Positions 1 through 6,734 of a stretch of 8,977 nt of DNA are shown in pieces (the stretch's first letter is position 1; the number at the start of each line of letters is the position of its first letter). The notes under the pieces were generated by a model. It was given only the letters and a program-made list of their open reading frames with translations, ran no database searches and had not been told where the DNA came from. The position numbers and the translations under genes are program-made. The stretch is from Candidatus Segatella albertsiae (lineage in GTDB: Bacteria > Bacteroidota > Bacteroidia > Bacteroidales > Bacteroidaceae), in assembly GCA_002451555.1 (NCBI GenBank), contig DKCU01000114.1:37747-46723 (forward strand), in the 5' to 3' direction.

Positions 1-1049
1 TGAAGTATGCCAAGGCAAAGCTGAAGGCAGACAAGAACCCAATGATGTGGTTCCTTGACCAAGGTCAGCCAAAGCTCGATGAAATCGAGATTACCGAGCG
101 TTGCGTGGCAAGCGAGGAGCCTAAGGCTGATGCTGCCATCATTACCATCGGTCGTCAGGCAGGCGAGGGTATGGATAGAGAGAACATCATCGGTGAGTTT
201 GAGTTGACTCAGGACGAAAGAGATATGATTACCCGCATCTCCGATGTGTTCCATGCCAAGGGAAAGAAAGTCATTGTGGTTGTCAACTCAGGTTCTGTCA
301 TGGAGACCGCTAGTTGGAGAGACCGTGTGGATGCCATCCTCGTGGCTTGGCAACCAGGTATCGAAGGCGGTAACTCTGTAGCCGACATCTTGTCGGGTAA
401 GGTGAATCCATCGGGTAAGTTGACCATGACTTGGCCTATCTCTGTATATGACCATCCTTCTACTGCCAACTATGCTAAGAAGTATGATATGTACACTTAC
501 ACCAATATGCAGGATGGTTCAAAGCCTGGCATCGATTTCAATAACCACGAGGAGGACATTTACGTGGGCTATCGTTACTTCGATACCTTCAAGAAGAACG
601 TGGCTTATCCATTCGGTTATGGCTTGAGCTACACCACTTTCGAATTTGGCAAGCCATCGGTCAAGGCTAATGGCAACAGCATCGAGGTAAGTGTCAGCGT
701 GAAGAATACGGGTAAGGTAGCCGGCAAGGAAGTAGCCGAGGTTTATGTTACCGCTCCAAAGGGTGCTTACGAGAAGCCAGCCAAGGAGCTCAAGACTTTC
801 GGTAAGACTAAGGAGTTGAAACCAGGTGAGAGCCAGACTTTAAAGATGACCCTCGAAAAGCGAGACCTCGCAAGCTTTGATGAGGCTAACAGTCAGTGGA
901 AGGTAGATGCAGGTAACTACATCTTCAAGGTAGGTACCGATGTGGAGAACATCAAGGGAACTGCTACATTGAAGGTCGGCGAATATACCGAGAAGGTAAG
1001 TAACGCTTGCCCAGTGAATGTACAGATGAAGTACTTGAAACAAAAGTAA
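1..1049 (+). CDS. GH3 family beta-glycosidase, C-terminal part (5' end outside window)
   Basis: This is the 3' part of a glycoside hydrolase family 3 gene; the frame is open from base 3, so the true start lies upstream. Seen: the alpha/beta C-terminal GH3 domain, with IGRQAGEGMDRE (141-176), VIVVVNSGSVMET and the run DAILVAWQPGIEGGNSVADIL followed by NPSGKLTMTWP. The family hallmark FGYGLSYTTFEF is at about 612-647, then a fibronectin III-like domain (about 660-1015) with VKNTGKVAGKEVAEVYV and FDEANSQWKVDAGNY. Known for the family: such enzymes release terminal sugars such as glucose or xylose from beta-linked oligosaccharides, usually in the periplasm in Bacteroidetes. The nucleophile Asp lies in the N-terminal barrel, which is not visible, so substrate cannot be assigned. 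Codons are rich in G/C-ending forms (aag, gcc, acc, atc), unlike the A/T-ending genes downstream. It is probably not functionally linked to the peptidase operon. Confidence 0.95.
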   Translation, partial: KYAKAKLKADKNPMMWFLDQGQPKLDEIEITERCVASEEPKADAAIITIGRQAGEGMDRENIIGEFELTQDERDMITRISDVFHAKGKKVIVVVNSGSVMETASWRDRVDAILVAWQPGIEGGNSVADILSGKVNPSGKLTMTWPISVYDHPSTANYAKKYDMYTYTNMQDGSKPGIDFNNHEEDIYVGYRYFDTFKKNVAYPFGYGLSYTTFEFGKPSVKANGNSIEVSVSVKNTGKVAGKEVAEVYVTAPKGAYEKPAKELKTFGKTKELKPGESQTLKMTLEKRDLASFDEANSQWKVDAGNYIFKVGTDVENIKGTATLKVGEYTEKVSNACPVNVQMKYLKQK

Positions 1050-1070
1050 AATTAATGTAACAAAAGTATG

Positions 1071-1110
1071 AAATAAAGTTCTCGCCTTTTGTAAGGTGGG
1101 AACTTTACTT
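1071..1110 (+). terminator. Hairpin terminator after the GH3 gene
   Basis: The arms 1071-1088 and 1093-1110 form an 18-position stem with a 4-nt loop (1089-1092). Pairing is complete if a few G-U pairs are allowed. The core pairs ttctcgcctt with aaggtgggaa. Only a short, interrupted T-rich stretch follows the stem. It sits 21 nt after the stop codon and insulates the regulator promoter downstream. Confidence 0.75.
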
Positions 1111-1171
1111 TAATACGAAAGCTATTGAACTGTTAAATTTTTATATTCTGAGGAAAAACAAACTTCATTAT

Positions 1172-1202
1172 TTTGTTATATGCTGATAAAGCACTACCTT
1201 TG
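1172..1202 (+). promoter_or_regulatory. Bacteroidetes-type promoter for the TPR/HTH regulator
   Basis: The -7 element TACCTTTG (1195-1202) matches the Bacteroidetes TAnnTTTG consensus exactly. A TTTG (1172-1175) lies 19 nt upstream, the expected place for the -33 element. Transcription would start near 1208-1212, giving a leader of about 25 nt before the ATG at 1236. Confidence 0.75.
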
Positions 1203-1235
1203 TAGTCCATAAAGAAAATTACAAAAAGTTCAGAT

Positions 1236-2831
1236 ATGGAAAAGAAAATCTTGTGTTTTGTTTTAGTTGTTTTGTTTTTTGTCTCATGTACAGAACAAAA
1301 ATATTCTCCTGCTTTGGTGGAGGTAGATAGTTTGTGTTATTCTAATCCCAAACTTGCTTTGGAAAAACTAACTAAAATCCGTAAAGAGTTGGATACGACA
1401 AATATTGCAGATTGGATGTATTATCGTCTAATAAAGTTGAAAGCACAGGACAAAGCTTACTTACCACATTCAGATTTGAAAAATATAAATCAGTTGATAG
1501 AGTATTATGAGGGCAAGGGAGATAAAAAGTTATTGCCAGAAGTCTATTACTTAGCAGGTTCGACCTATTTTGATTTGCATGACTCTCCCCAAGCCTTAGA
1601 TTATTATCATAAAGTGTTAGATAATATCACAGCTAAGGATAATTTGCGCTTGTGGGGGATAACTCATGCACAAATCGGTTATGTTATGCTTTATCAAGGA
1701 AACTATATGATTGCGGTAAAACATTTTAAAGATTCTTATTTAGTTGACTCGCTTAGAAATGATGCAGAAGGAATGATTTATGATTTGCGAGATTTGGGTT
1801 ATTCTTATTCTAGTGCAGAGGATTTGGATAGTGCAATCATTTATAGCTATAAAGCTTTACAACTTTCTTTGAGAATAAGAAATTCTAAAATGGCAAATAA
1901 TGCAAGGTCAAGTTTGGTAGGTATTTATTTAGAATCTCATCTTCATAGTAAAATTGATTCTGTCGCTAAATATATTTATCCTATGCTCAATAATGTCTGT
2001 CCTGAAGACAGAAGTGGTGTGTATTGTGTAGCGATGAAATATTATAATTTGCGTAATATGCCGGATTCTATGAATTATTATATCAAAAAAATAGAGCGTT
2101 ATGGGGAAATATATGCCAAACATACTGCTTGGCGTTTAAAAATAGAAGCTGCGTTGAAAAGAAATGGGAACAATGAGGATTTGCAAATTTGGAACCAATT
2201 TATAGCCTATAGTGATTCTGTAGATAAAATTACAAAAACTGAGGCGGTATCCAAATGTCAATCTCTTTATGATTATACACAAAGAGAAAAGGAAAATACT
2301 AGGTTGAAGAATGAGAATGAACAGCATAGATTGTTGTTGGTCATATTGGGATTAAGTGTGTGTCTTGTACTAGTAGTCTTCTATGTTTATTACATGAGTA
2401 ACAAAAAAGCAAAGGATGAACAGAAAAGACAGATGGAAGAACTACAGCATCTTTTAGATAAAAGTGCTTCGCAAATTTCTTCAAATAAAGAGGCTTTGAC
2501 ACGAATGAAAGGAACTAAGATATACTCTTTGTTTCTTGCAAAAATAAAAGAAAATCAAAATGTCAATCAAACGGAGTGGTCTGAATTAGATAGAACAGTC
2601 AATGAACATTTTGTAGATTTTAAGCTTAAACTTTATCGTATATGTAAATTGTCAGATTTGGAATACCAAATATGTTTGTTACTGAAGTTAGAACTACCTT
2701 TGTCTGATATTTCTGCAATTGTTCATCGAGAACCTTCTGCATTAACCATGTCAAGAAAACGTTTGTTCAAAAAAATGTTCAAACGAGAAGGAAAAGCAGA
2801 AGAATTGGACTCGTTCATTCATTCAATCTGA
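1236..2831 (+). CDS. Membrane-bound TPR-repeat regulator with C-terminal HTH
   Basis: 531 aa. Seen: a lipoprotein-like signal with Cys18 (FFVSC); a helical repeat region with TPR-like units at about residues 95-240 (for example QALDYYHKVLDN, GNYMIAVKHFKDS and LDSAIIYSYKALQL); a coiled coil before and after a single hydrophobic helix at about 366-387; and a C-terminal segment at about 471-518 (LSDLEYQICLLLKLELPLSDISAI, then MSRKRLFKKMF). The last segment resembles the LuxR/sigma-region-4 type HTH at the end of many Bacteroidetes TPR proteins. Inferred topology: TPR sensor in the periplasm, DNA-binding end in the cytoplasm, making a one-component transmembrane regulator. It has its own promoter and directly precedes the peptidase operon, its likely target. 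The ATG at 1236 is chosen because the signal sequence begins there. The HTH assignment is by pattern only; protein-protein signalling remains possible. Confidence 0.85.
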   Translation: MEKKILCFVLVVLFFVSCTEQKYSPALVEVDSLCYSNPKLALEKLTKIRKELDTTNIADWMYYRLIKLKAQDKAYLPHSDLKNINQLIEYYEGKGDKKLLPEVYYLAGSTYFDLHDSPQALDYYHKVLDNITAKDNLRLWGITHAQIGYVMLYQGNYMIAVKHFKDSYLVDSLRNDAEGMIYDLRDLGYSYSSAEDLDSAIIYSYKALQLSLRIRNSKMANNARSSLVGIYLESHLHSKIDSVAKYIYPMLNNVCPEDRSGVYCVAMKYYNLRNMPDSMNYYIKKIERYGEIYAKHTAWRLKIEAALKRNGNNEDLQIWNQFIAYSDSVDKITKTEAVSKCQSLYDYTQREKENTRLKNENEQHRLLLVILGLSVCLVLVVFYVYYMSNKKAKDEQKRQMEELQHLLDKSASQISSNKEALTRMKGTKIYSLFLAKIKENQNVNQTEWSELDRTVNEHFVDFKLKLYRICKLSDLEYQICLLLKLELPLSDISAIVHREPSALTMSRKRLFKKMFKREGKAEELDSFIHSI

Positions 2832-2848
2832 TGTGAAATGTTTCACAT
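2831..2848. repeat. Perfect inverted repeat at the regulator stop codon
   Basis: ATGTGAAA (2831-2838) and TTTCACAT (2841-2848) are perfect inverted arms around a 2-nt centre. The left arm begins on the last base of the TGA stop. It is AT-rich and not followed by a clean T-tract, so an operator or a weak terminator are both possible. Confidence 0.55.
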
Positions 2849-2899
2849 TTATCGAAATGATGTAATTGTAAATTCTTGAATATAAGTGCTTTGTAAAAA

Positions 2900-2917
2900 G
2901 TGAATTTTTTGTGAATT
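2900..2917 (+). promoter_or_regulatory. Tandem direct repeat GTGAATT upstream of the operon promoter
   Basis: GTGAATT occurs at 2900-2906 and again at 2911-2917, start to start 11 bp, about one helical turn. The pair lies roughly 45-60 bp upstream of the expected transcription start (about 2963). That is where an activator would bind, so it is a candidate site for the neighbouring HTH regulator. The function is inferred from position and spacing only. Confidence 0.4.
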
Positions 2918-2922
2918 GATTC

Positions 2923-2956
2923 TTTCTCTATAATTCTCGTTTTTTTCATACTTTTG
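2923..2956 (+). promoter_or_regulatory. Bacteroidetes-type promoter of the peptidase operon
   Basis: The -7 element TACTTTTG (2949-2956) fits TAnnTTTG exactly. The -33 position is poor: only TTTC at 2923-2926, 22 nt upstream. A good -7 with a weak -33 fits a promoter that needs an activator. The ATG at 2981 follows after 24 nt. Confidence 0.65.
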
Positions 2957-2980
2957 CACCAACATTTAATTTATTTGCGT

Positions 2981-3333
2981 ATGAAAAAAACGAGTTTTAT
3001 CATTCTTATGTGCGTAATAGCACTAAGTGTTGGGGCAAAACAGAAGGAGAAGTTAAGTCTTATTCCGATTGTAGCTTGTTCTAGCCCTGACGGCTACAAT
3101 CATCGACACAAAGCACCAAGTAAGAAACCATTACAAGTGTACTGTGATGATGCATTTGTGTATTTGCAGAATGCGATTGTGGGGGGCGTATCTCATTTTT
3201 GGATGAGTTTGGAAATGTTCTCTATGAGGAAACTATCTGTGCAAGCGAGTGTGTAATTGAAACGCCACAATCTGCTATAGCCATTCAAATAAGCTATGGA
3301 GATGTTGTGTTATTCGGTTATTTGAATCAGTAG
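2981..3333 (+). pseudogene. DUF3244-like small secreted protein, frame broken at a G6 run
   Basis: The ATG at 2981 starts a Sec signal peptide (MKKTSFIILMCVIALSVGAK). The starting frame ends early at 3254-3256, giving 91 aa whose last 20 or so residues look unstructured. Shifting by -1 at the six G's (3181-3186) opens a frame to TAG at 3331-3333, giving 117 aa. The shifted tail, DEFGNVLYEETI...VIETP...IQISYGDVVLFGYL, matches the beta-rich pattern of DUF3244-type Bacteroidetes proteins (GNVVYEET...YTIEI.YG...YGEF). The real gene therefore very probably spans both frames. Such small proteins often sit near C10 peptidases and resemble their propeptide or inhibitor domains (family-level recollection; an inhibitor role here is inference). 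It is the first gene of the operon, 24 nt after the -7 element. It could be a pseudogene, a phase-variable gene, a recoded gene or a sequencing error. Confidence 0.7.
3181..3187 (+). other. G-run slippery heptamer at the frame break
   Basis: In the starting frame the codons are gtG GGG GGC, which is the X XXY YYZ arrangement of a -1 slippery site. A -1 slip re-reads it as GGG GGG C and enters the conserved downstream frame. A 5-bp hairpin (CTCAT 3192-3196, ATGAG 3203-3207) begins 4 nt later but is weak. The same run is also a typical site for slipped-strand mutation or sequencing indels. Confidence 0.45.
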
Positions 3334-3358
3334 TATTAACAAAATAACAGAATTAGTT

Positions 3359-4204
3359 ATGAAGAAATTATTATCACTTTTGATGGCAGTTTTTGCTATT
3401 ATGTTTGTGTCTTGTACAGACACCAACGACTTACAGAGTAGCCAATCTCAATCAGACAGAATCTATTTCGCCGACAGAAATGCTTTTGAAGCATATTTGG
3501 CTTCTCCAACATCTATCGATTTGGCTTTCCCAAGTACCTCTGACTCAGATGGTGTTATAGGACAGTTCAAGAAATATACCGATGTTGGTAAATTGTTGAA
3601 TAAGGACTTGGAGTTTCAGGTAGGTGACACAATATATAAATATTGTGCTTCGGGTAATGGCATTTTTGAGATTGAGGCATCCAAGTATGCTATGTTACGC
3701 TCTTTCTATGACAAGGATGCAGAGCTGATAGGTGATTTGGCTAATTTTAGAGAAGTCTCACCTTATAGATATCAGATAGCAGAAGGGTTGGTATTTGTAT
3801 ATACAGGTGAGCCAATTATTATGTTTCAGAATGTTGTTGCTCCTATTCCAACACGTACTTCTCTAGACGGACGAACTCAAGTTCAAGTTTCCTTTTGGAC
3901 TAGTTTAGGCCCAAGCTCTAGTTGTGGCGTAAGGGTTAAGGCTTGGTCTAGAGAGAATCTTAATCAAGCGTTTGAAGATGCAAATACTGAATTAAGAATT
4001 GCTTGGAATATTCAGATTAGAGCAAATTCGGGTGTAACTTTTAGATCCAGCAGAGGAGAGTTGACAGGAAATGGGAACGAAATCAACCAACGTGTAACTT
4101 CTGATACTGGATTTGTAAAATATACTTTGTGGACAAATAGTTTAATTATGGGCAAAGCAAAGTGCTGGGATGGTACATGGGTAGAAGCCAAAGTCACTAA
4201 ATGA
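3359..4204 (+). CDS. Lipoprotein of unknown function
   Basis: 281 aa. The ATG at 3359 is followed by a clear lipoprotein signal with Cys19 (MFVSC) and an acidic/polar tether (TDTNDLQSSQSQSD), so it should be anchored in the envelope, probably the outer membrane. An N-terminal region (about 34-160) contains DRNAFEAYL and LEFQVGDTIYKY, a pattern seen in several Bacteroidetes lipoproteins of unknown function. A C-terminal region (about 168-281) looks beta-rich and has paired cysteines (SSSCGVRVKAW, GKAKCWDGTW) that could form a disulfide. I do not recognise a named family with confidence. It begins 25 nt after the small disrupted gene, and its TGA overlaps the next gene's ATG (ATGA, 4201-4204), which suggests translational coupling to the large modular protein. 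Confidence 0.85.
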   Translation: MKKLLSLLMAVFAIMFVSCTDTNDLQSSQSQSDRIYFADRNAFEAYLASPTSIDLAFPSTSDSDGVIGQFKKYTDVGKLLNKDLEFQVGDTIYKYCASGNGIFEIEASKYAMLRSFYDKDAELIGDLANFREVSPYRYQIAEGLVFVYTGEPIIMFQNVVAPIPTRTSLDGRTQVQVSFWTSLGPSSSCGVRVKAWSRENLNQAFEDANTELRIAWNIQIRANSGVTFRSSRGELTGNGNEINQRVTSDTGFVKYTLWTNSLIMGKAKCWDGTWVEAKVTK

Positions 4205-5877
4205 TAAAAATGAAAGTCATGAGAAAAATATTGTTTATATTAATGTCATTAATGACATGTTTCTCTTATGGGCAAAATAAGGAAGCAATTTCTGAGCTAA
4301 ATCCTGCAAGCCTCAAGCAAACGATAGGCAACTTGACAGTCTTTGTCAATCCTATAAGTGGTAGAGGTGTAACCCCATATTCCGTAAAGAGCAGAAGTGG
4401 AAGCAATGAGTCTTCTGTTGCAGTCTTGAAAACAATATTCAATGTTGAAGTGGACCAAAGTGCTGACTATTACTTTCTTGCTAACACCCTGTCAACTTAC
4501 ATACAAAAAGATAAGTTTCAAGAAATTTCTGTTTATGTGAATGGACAGTATCAAGGTCAATTGAACAGCACGAAAGCTGATTGGGAAATTATTGGAATAA
4601 GAGGTAAGGAAAAGGTGGCATTGGAAAAAGGAAGTAATGAAATCGTGTTTTCTACTGTTGCTCCTTTTTATCCAGAAATTGATGCAGTGCAGTTAACGAC
4701 CGACAAGTCTTCGCTAATAACAACTAATACTCCTTATGTTGCTTATAAAGCATTGGCAGCAAAAGCGAATGGAGTGGTAACAAATAGTACTAAAGAAAGC
4801 TGGGAAGTAACCCCTGTACAGGGGACGATTGTTGGCAATGCAAATGCTACGGTTTGGCAAAACGTTCCAACAGTATATACTTATCACAGAAAAATATCTG
4901 TGACATCTACGGAGAAAATGGAAATTCATACTACTCCTGTAGAAAACGAGGACTATTATGATGTAGATACATATATGTATTTATATAAGATAGACGACCC
5001 TTATCACTATGCCTGGACTAATGATAATAATATTGGGTATCATTCTAAGATTGAGACAACGCTTCCTGCAGGAGAATACTATTTGGTTATTCGTGCCAAG
5101 CAGAATGGCTATGCATCTCAATATATACCGAGACAGGGCCTTGTGAACGTATATTGCAATGGTGCATTGCTGAATGAGGGTGTTCCGATTTCTGGTTATT
5201 TGATAGATGCACCTGTTAAGACTACGGGGACCTTGAATTTCTTTACTTCTAAAACTTCAGCTTCTCCCCAGTTGTTTCTTGTCGATGGTGATAGAATGGT
5301 GTTTAATAGTGAGCCATATACCTATTATCCACCTGCTGATTATGTTTGGCTAGAGGGGGCACGGAAAAAAATTACATTCAGAAAAGATGCCCCTAATTGG
5401 AAGGTGTTGGTCACAACGACAGGTGCCTGGTGGATTTATTATGGAAAATGTGATGTGTATGCAGGACTAGAAGATGCTCCTTCTAAGTACATGGACAAGT
5501 TCTCTAATTTAAAATCGGGAGATGCGGTTTTAATGGCTGGCGATGACTCAAGGTATAATTCCGCAGCTTGGGCTGGTGGTATTACAGATAGGAACATTTG
5601 GATAGGAAATTCTTCCAAAGGTTCTCCTTTCATTTGGAATTCTTGGGATGATTATTTCGGCAACAACCCCGCTCGTTATCAGAATGCTCCTACGTATAAG
5701 AGAAATGGTGGGGGGACAAGAAGTATTATCGTGTATTCCAAAGATAGTACGATGGCGGGCATTACTCATTTTGCTGTCATGAATAAAGCAAACAACCAGC
5801 TACATGGATTTGAATGTGAAAGCAAGATCGGTACTTGGGGTAGAATTACTCATACGGAGAAATCTCTCTATGGTTAA
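4201..5877 (+). CDS. Large modular secreted protein with papain/NlpC-like domain, N-terminal part (stops in frame)
   Basis: 558 aa. Seen in order: a Sec signal ending FSYG-Q25; a jelly-roll-like region (about 43-167) resembling carbohydrate-binding modules (EISVYVNGQYQGQL ... IDAVQL); a region (about 208-320) resembling bacterial pre-peptidase/PPC domains (YLYKIDDPYHYAWTNDNN ... LPAGEYYLVIRA); and a domain from about 430 with RYNSAAWAGG, GITHFAVM and ESKIGTWGRITH. The last pattern parallels the DUF7689-like YNCIAWA...THAA...WTSKLG proteins, whose Cys and His suggest a cysteine-peptidase-like fold (from memory). Here the expected Cys is Ser454; His523 and His551 remain. TAA at 5875 cuts the domain just before its expected YG...YY end, which lies in the same frame downstream. 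ATG 4201 overlaps the previous stop; ATG 4219 (MRKILFILMS) is an equally good signal-peptide start. Confidence 0.8.
   Translation: MIKMKVMRKILFILMSLMTCFSYGQNKEAISELNPASLKQTIGNLTVFVNPISGRGVTPYSVKSRSGSNESSVAVLKTIFNVEVDQSADYYFLANTLSTYIQKDKFQEISVYVNGQYQGQLNSTKADWEIIGIRGKEKVALEKGSNEIVFSTVAPFYPEIDAVQLTTDKSSLITTNTPYVAYKALAAKANGVVTNSTKESWEVTPVQGTIVGNANATVWQNVPTVYTYHRKISVTSTEKMEIHTTPVENEDYYDVDTYMYLYKIDDPYHYAWTNDNNIGYHSKIETTLPAGEYYLVIRAKQNGYASQYIPRQGLVNVYCNGALLNEGVPISGYLIDAPVKTTGTLNFFTSKTSASPQLFLVDGDRMVFNSEPYTYYPPADYVWLEGARKKITFRKDAPNWKVLVTTTGAWWIYYGKCDVYAGLEDAPSKYMDKFSNLKSGDAVLMAGDDSRYNSAAWAGGITDRNIWIGNSSKGSPFIWNSWDDYFGNNPARYQNAPTYKRNGGGTRSIIVYSKDSTMAGITHFAVMNKANNQLHGFECESKIGTWGRITHTEKSLYG
4243..4258. 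repeat. 16-bp perfect palindrome in signal-peptide codons
   Basis: ATGTCATTAATGACAT is perfectly self-complementary. As RNA it would make a 6-bp stem with a UUAA loop. It begins at nt 43 of the gene counted from 4201, or nt 25 from the alternative start at 4219. A 16-bp palindrome is only moderately unlikely by chance in about 9 kb. Confidence 0.6.
5875..5877 (+). other. In-frame TAA inside a continuous 842-residue reading frame
   Basis: The frame from 4201 has this single stop before the final TAA at 6727-6729. The codons after it (5878-5922) read EFGKSFCSYYEVREP, which completes the expected end of the Cys/His-type domain (compare YGxVxxYY in relatives, from memory). The stop therefore interrupts a domain and does not separate two genes. 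Confidence 0.7.
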
Positions 5878-5922
5878 GAGTTCGGTAAATCATTTTGTAG
5901 TTATTATGAGGTTCGGGAACCT

Positions 5923-6729
5923 ATGGAATTAAAACCTTGTACTCAATCTAAAGCGTCTCCAACTCATTTTTACTCAATGGAGCAGTCTGTCACGGATGGA
6001 TTGTCTATAGATAAAAATGTTGAACTAACGGCTTCTGACGAAAAGATTCTCAGTTATTTTAGTAAATTGACAGAGGACAAAAACTTTGAAAAAATGTATG
6101 ATGATTGGATTGCTAATAATGCGTTCGAGGGTGAATCCGATAAAGACAATGCTGCCTTTTCAGGACAAGAGTTCCAAAAGTTAGTGGTACAAGGAAGAAA
6201 GTATTGGAAGAAAAATATGTCTTTCCTTTGTGATAAAATTTTTATCAAGGCAAATGAACATGAGAATGAGCAAGACTTGGCTTCGGTGCTTCTGTGTGAA
6301 ATGCTTGCCCCTTATTACGCAGCCAAGATGGATTCTATCAAAAATGATTGGAATGTGAATCAATATACAGAAGATGGAAAGTATATTTGCCCTACAATAG
6401 AATATTTTACAAAGCAATATGTAAAGAACATCCTTGAGGAAGAAAGTTGTAAGGTTAATACTGCCATGGCTTTTGAGAATAAAATTTTTGAAGATAACTC
6501 CCTAACTTTGGAAGACCGAACCTTAATCGTCAACATTGCTAAGGAAGCGGTTGTCTCTCTTCAATTCCAAAATGTGGCTACAAGCAGTAGTTTGATGTTG
6601 CTGAACTCTCAGTTGGTTGAAAAAGGAAAATATGAGTATGTGATAGATGCTTTACCTTTAGCTTCTGGAGTAAATGTATGTACATTGATTGTTGACGGAA
6701 GAGCCTATTCAATAAAAATAATTAAATAA
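5923..6729 (+). CDS. C-terminal part of the split modular protein (helical region plus FlgD/T9SS-like tail)
   Basis: 268 aa from the first ATG after the TAA at 5875, in the same frame as the upstream part. The open frame starts at 5878, so this is best read as codons 575-842 of one gene. It has no signal peptide and no visible ribosome site (the preceding bases are gttcgggaacct), arguing against an independent secreted protein. Seen: a mostly helical, Lys/Glu-rich region (about 30-195; FEKMYDDWIANNAF, GRKYWKKNMSFLCDKIF, LCEMLAPYYAAKMD), then a beta-rich end (about 196-268; EKGKYEYVIDALPLASGVNV ... VDGRAYSIKIIK). The end follows the G.Y...L.L.SGV......DG....KIIK pattern of FlgD-Ig-like or type IX secretion C-terminal tails. 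It may be translated by readthrough or reinitiation, or be dead. The C10 gene starts 5 nt after its stop. Confidence 0.65.
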   Translation: MELKPCTQSKASPTHFYSMEQSVTDGLSIDKNVELTASDEKILSYFSKLTEDKNFEKMYDDWIANNAFEGESDKDNAAFSGQEFQKLVVQGRKYWKKNMSFLCDKIFIKANEHENEQDLASVLLCEMLAPYYAAKMDSIKNDWNVNQYTEDGKYICPTIEYFTKQYVKNILEEESCKVNTAMAFENKIFEDNSLTLEDRTLIVNIAKEAVVSLQFQNVATSSSLMLLNSQLVEKGKYEYVIDALPLASGVNVCTLIVDGRAYSIKIIK

Positions 6730-6734
6730 CGAGT

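Noticed and set aside
209..469. Minus-strand open frames inside the GH3 gene and similar ones throughout
   Set aside because: They are shadows of the well-supported + strand genes, with no recognisable protein features or start signals.
2954..2980. Upstream TTG start for the small protein at 2954
   Set aside because: It overlaps the -7 promoter element and would put nine extra residues before a clean signal peptide that starts at the ATG at 2981.
5910..5921. Short inverted repeat GGTTC/GAACC just after the in-frame stop
   Set aside because: It allows only a 4-bp stem with a usable loop and is 32 nt past the stop; too small to support a readthrough element.
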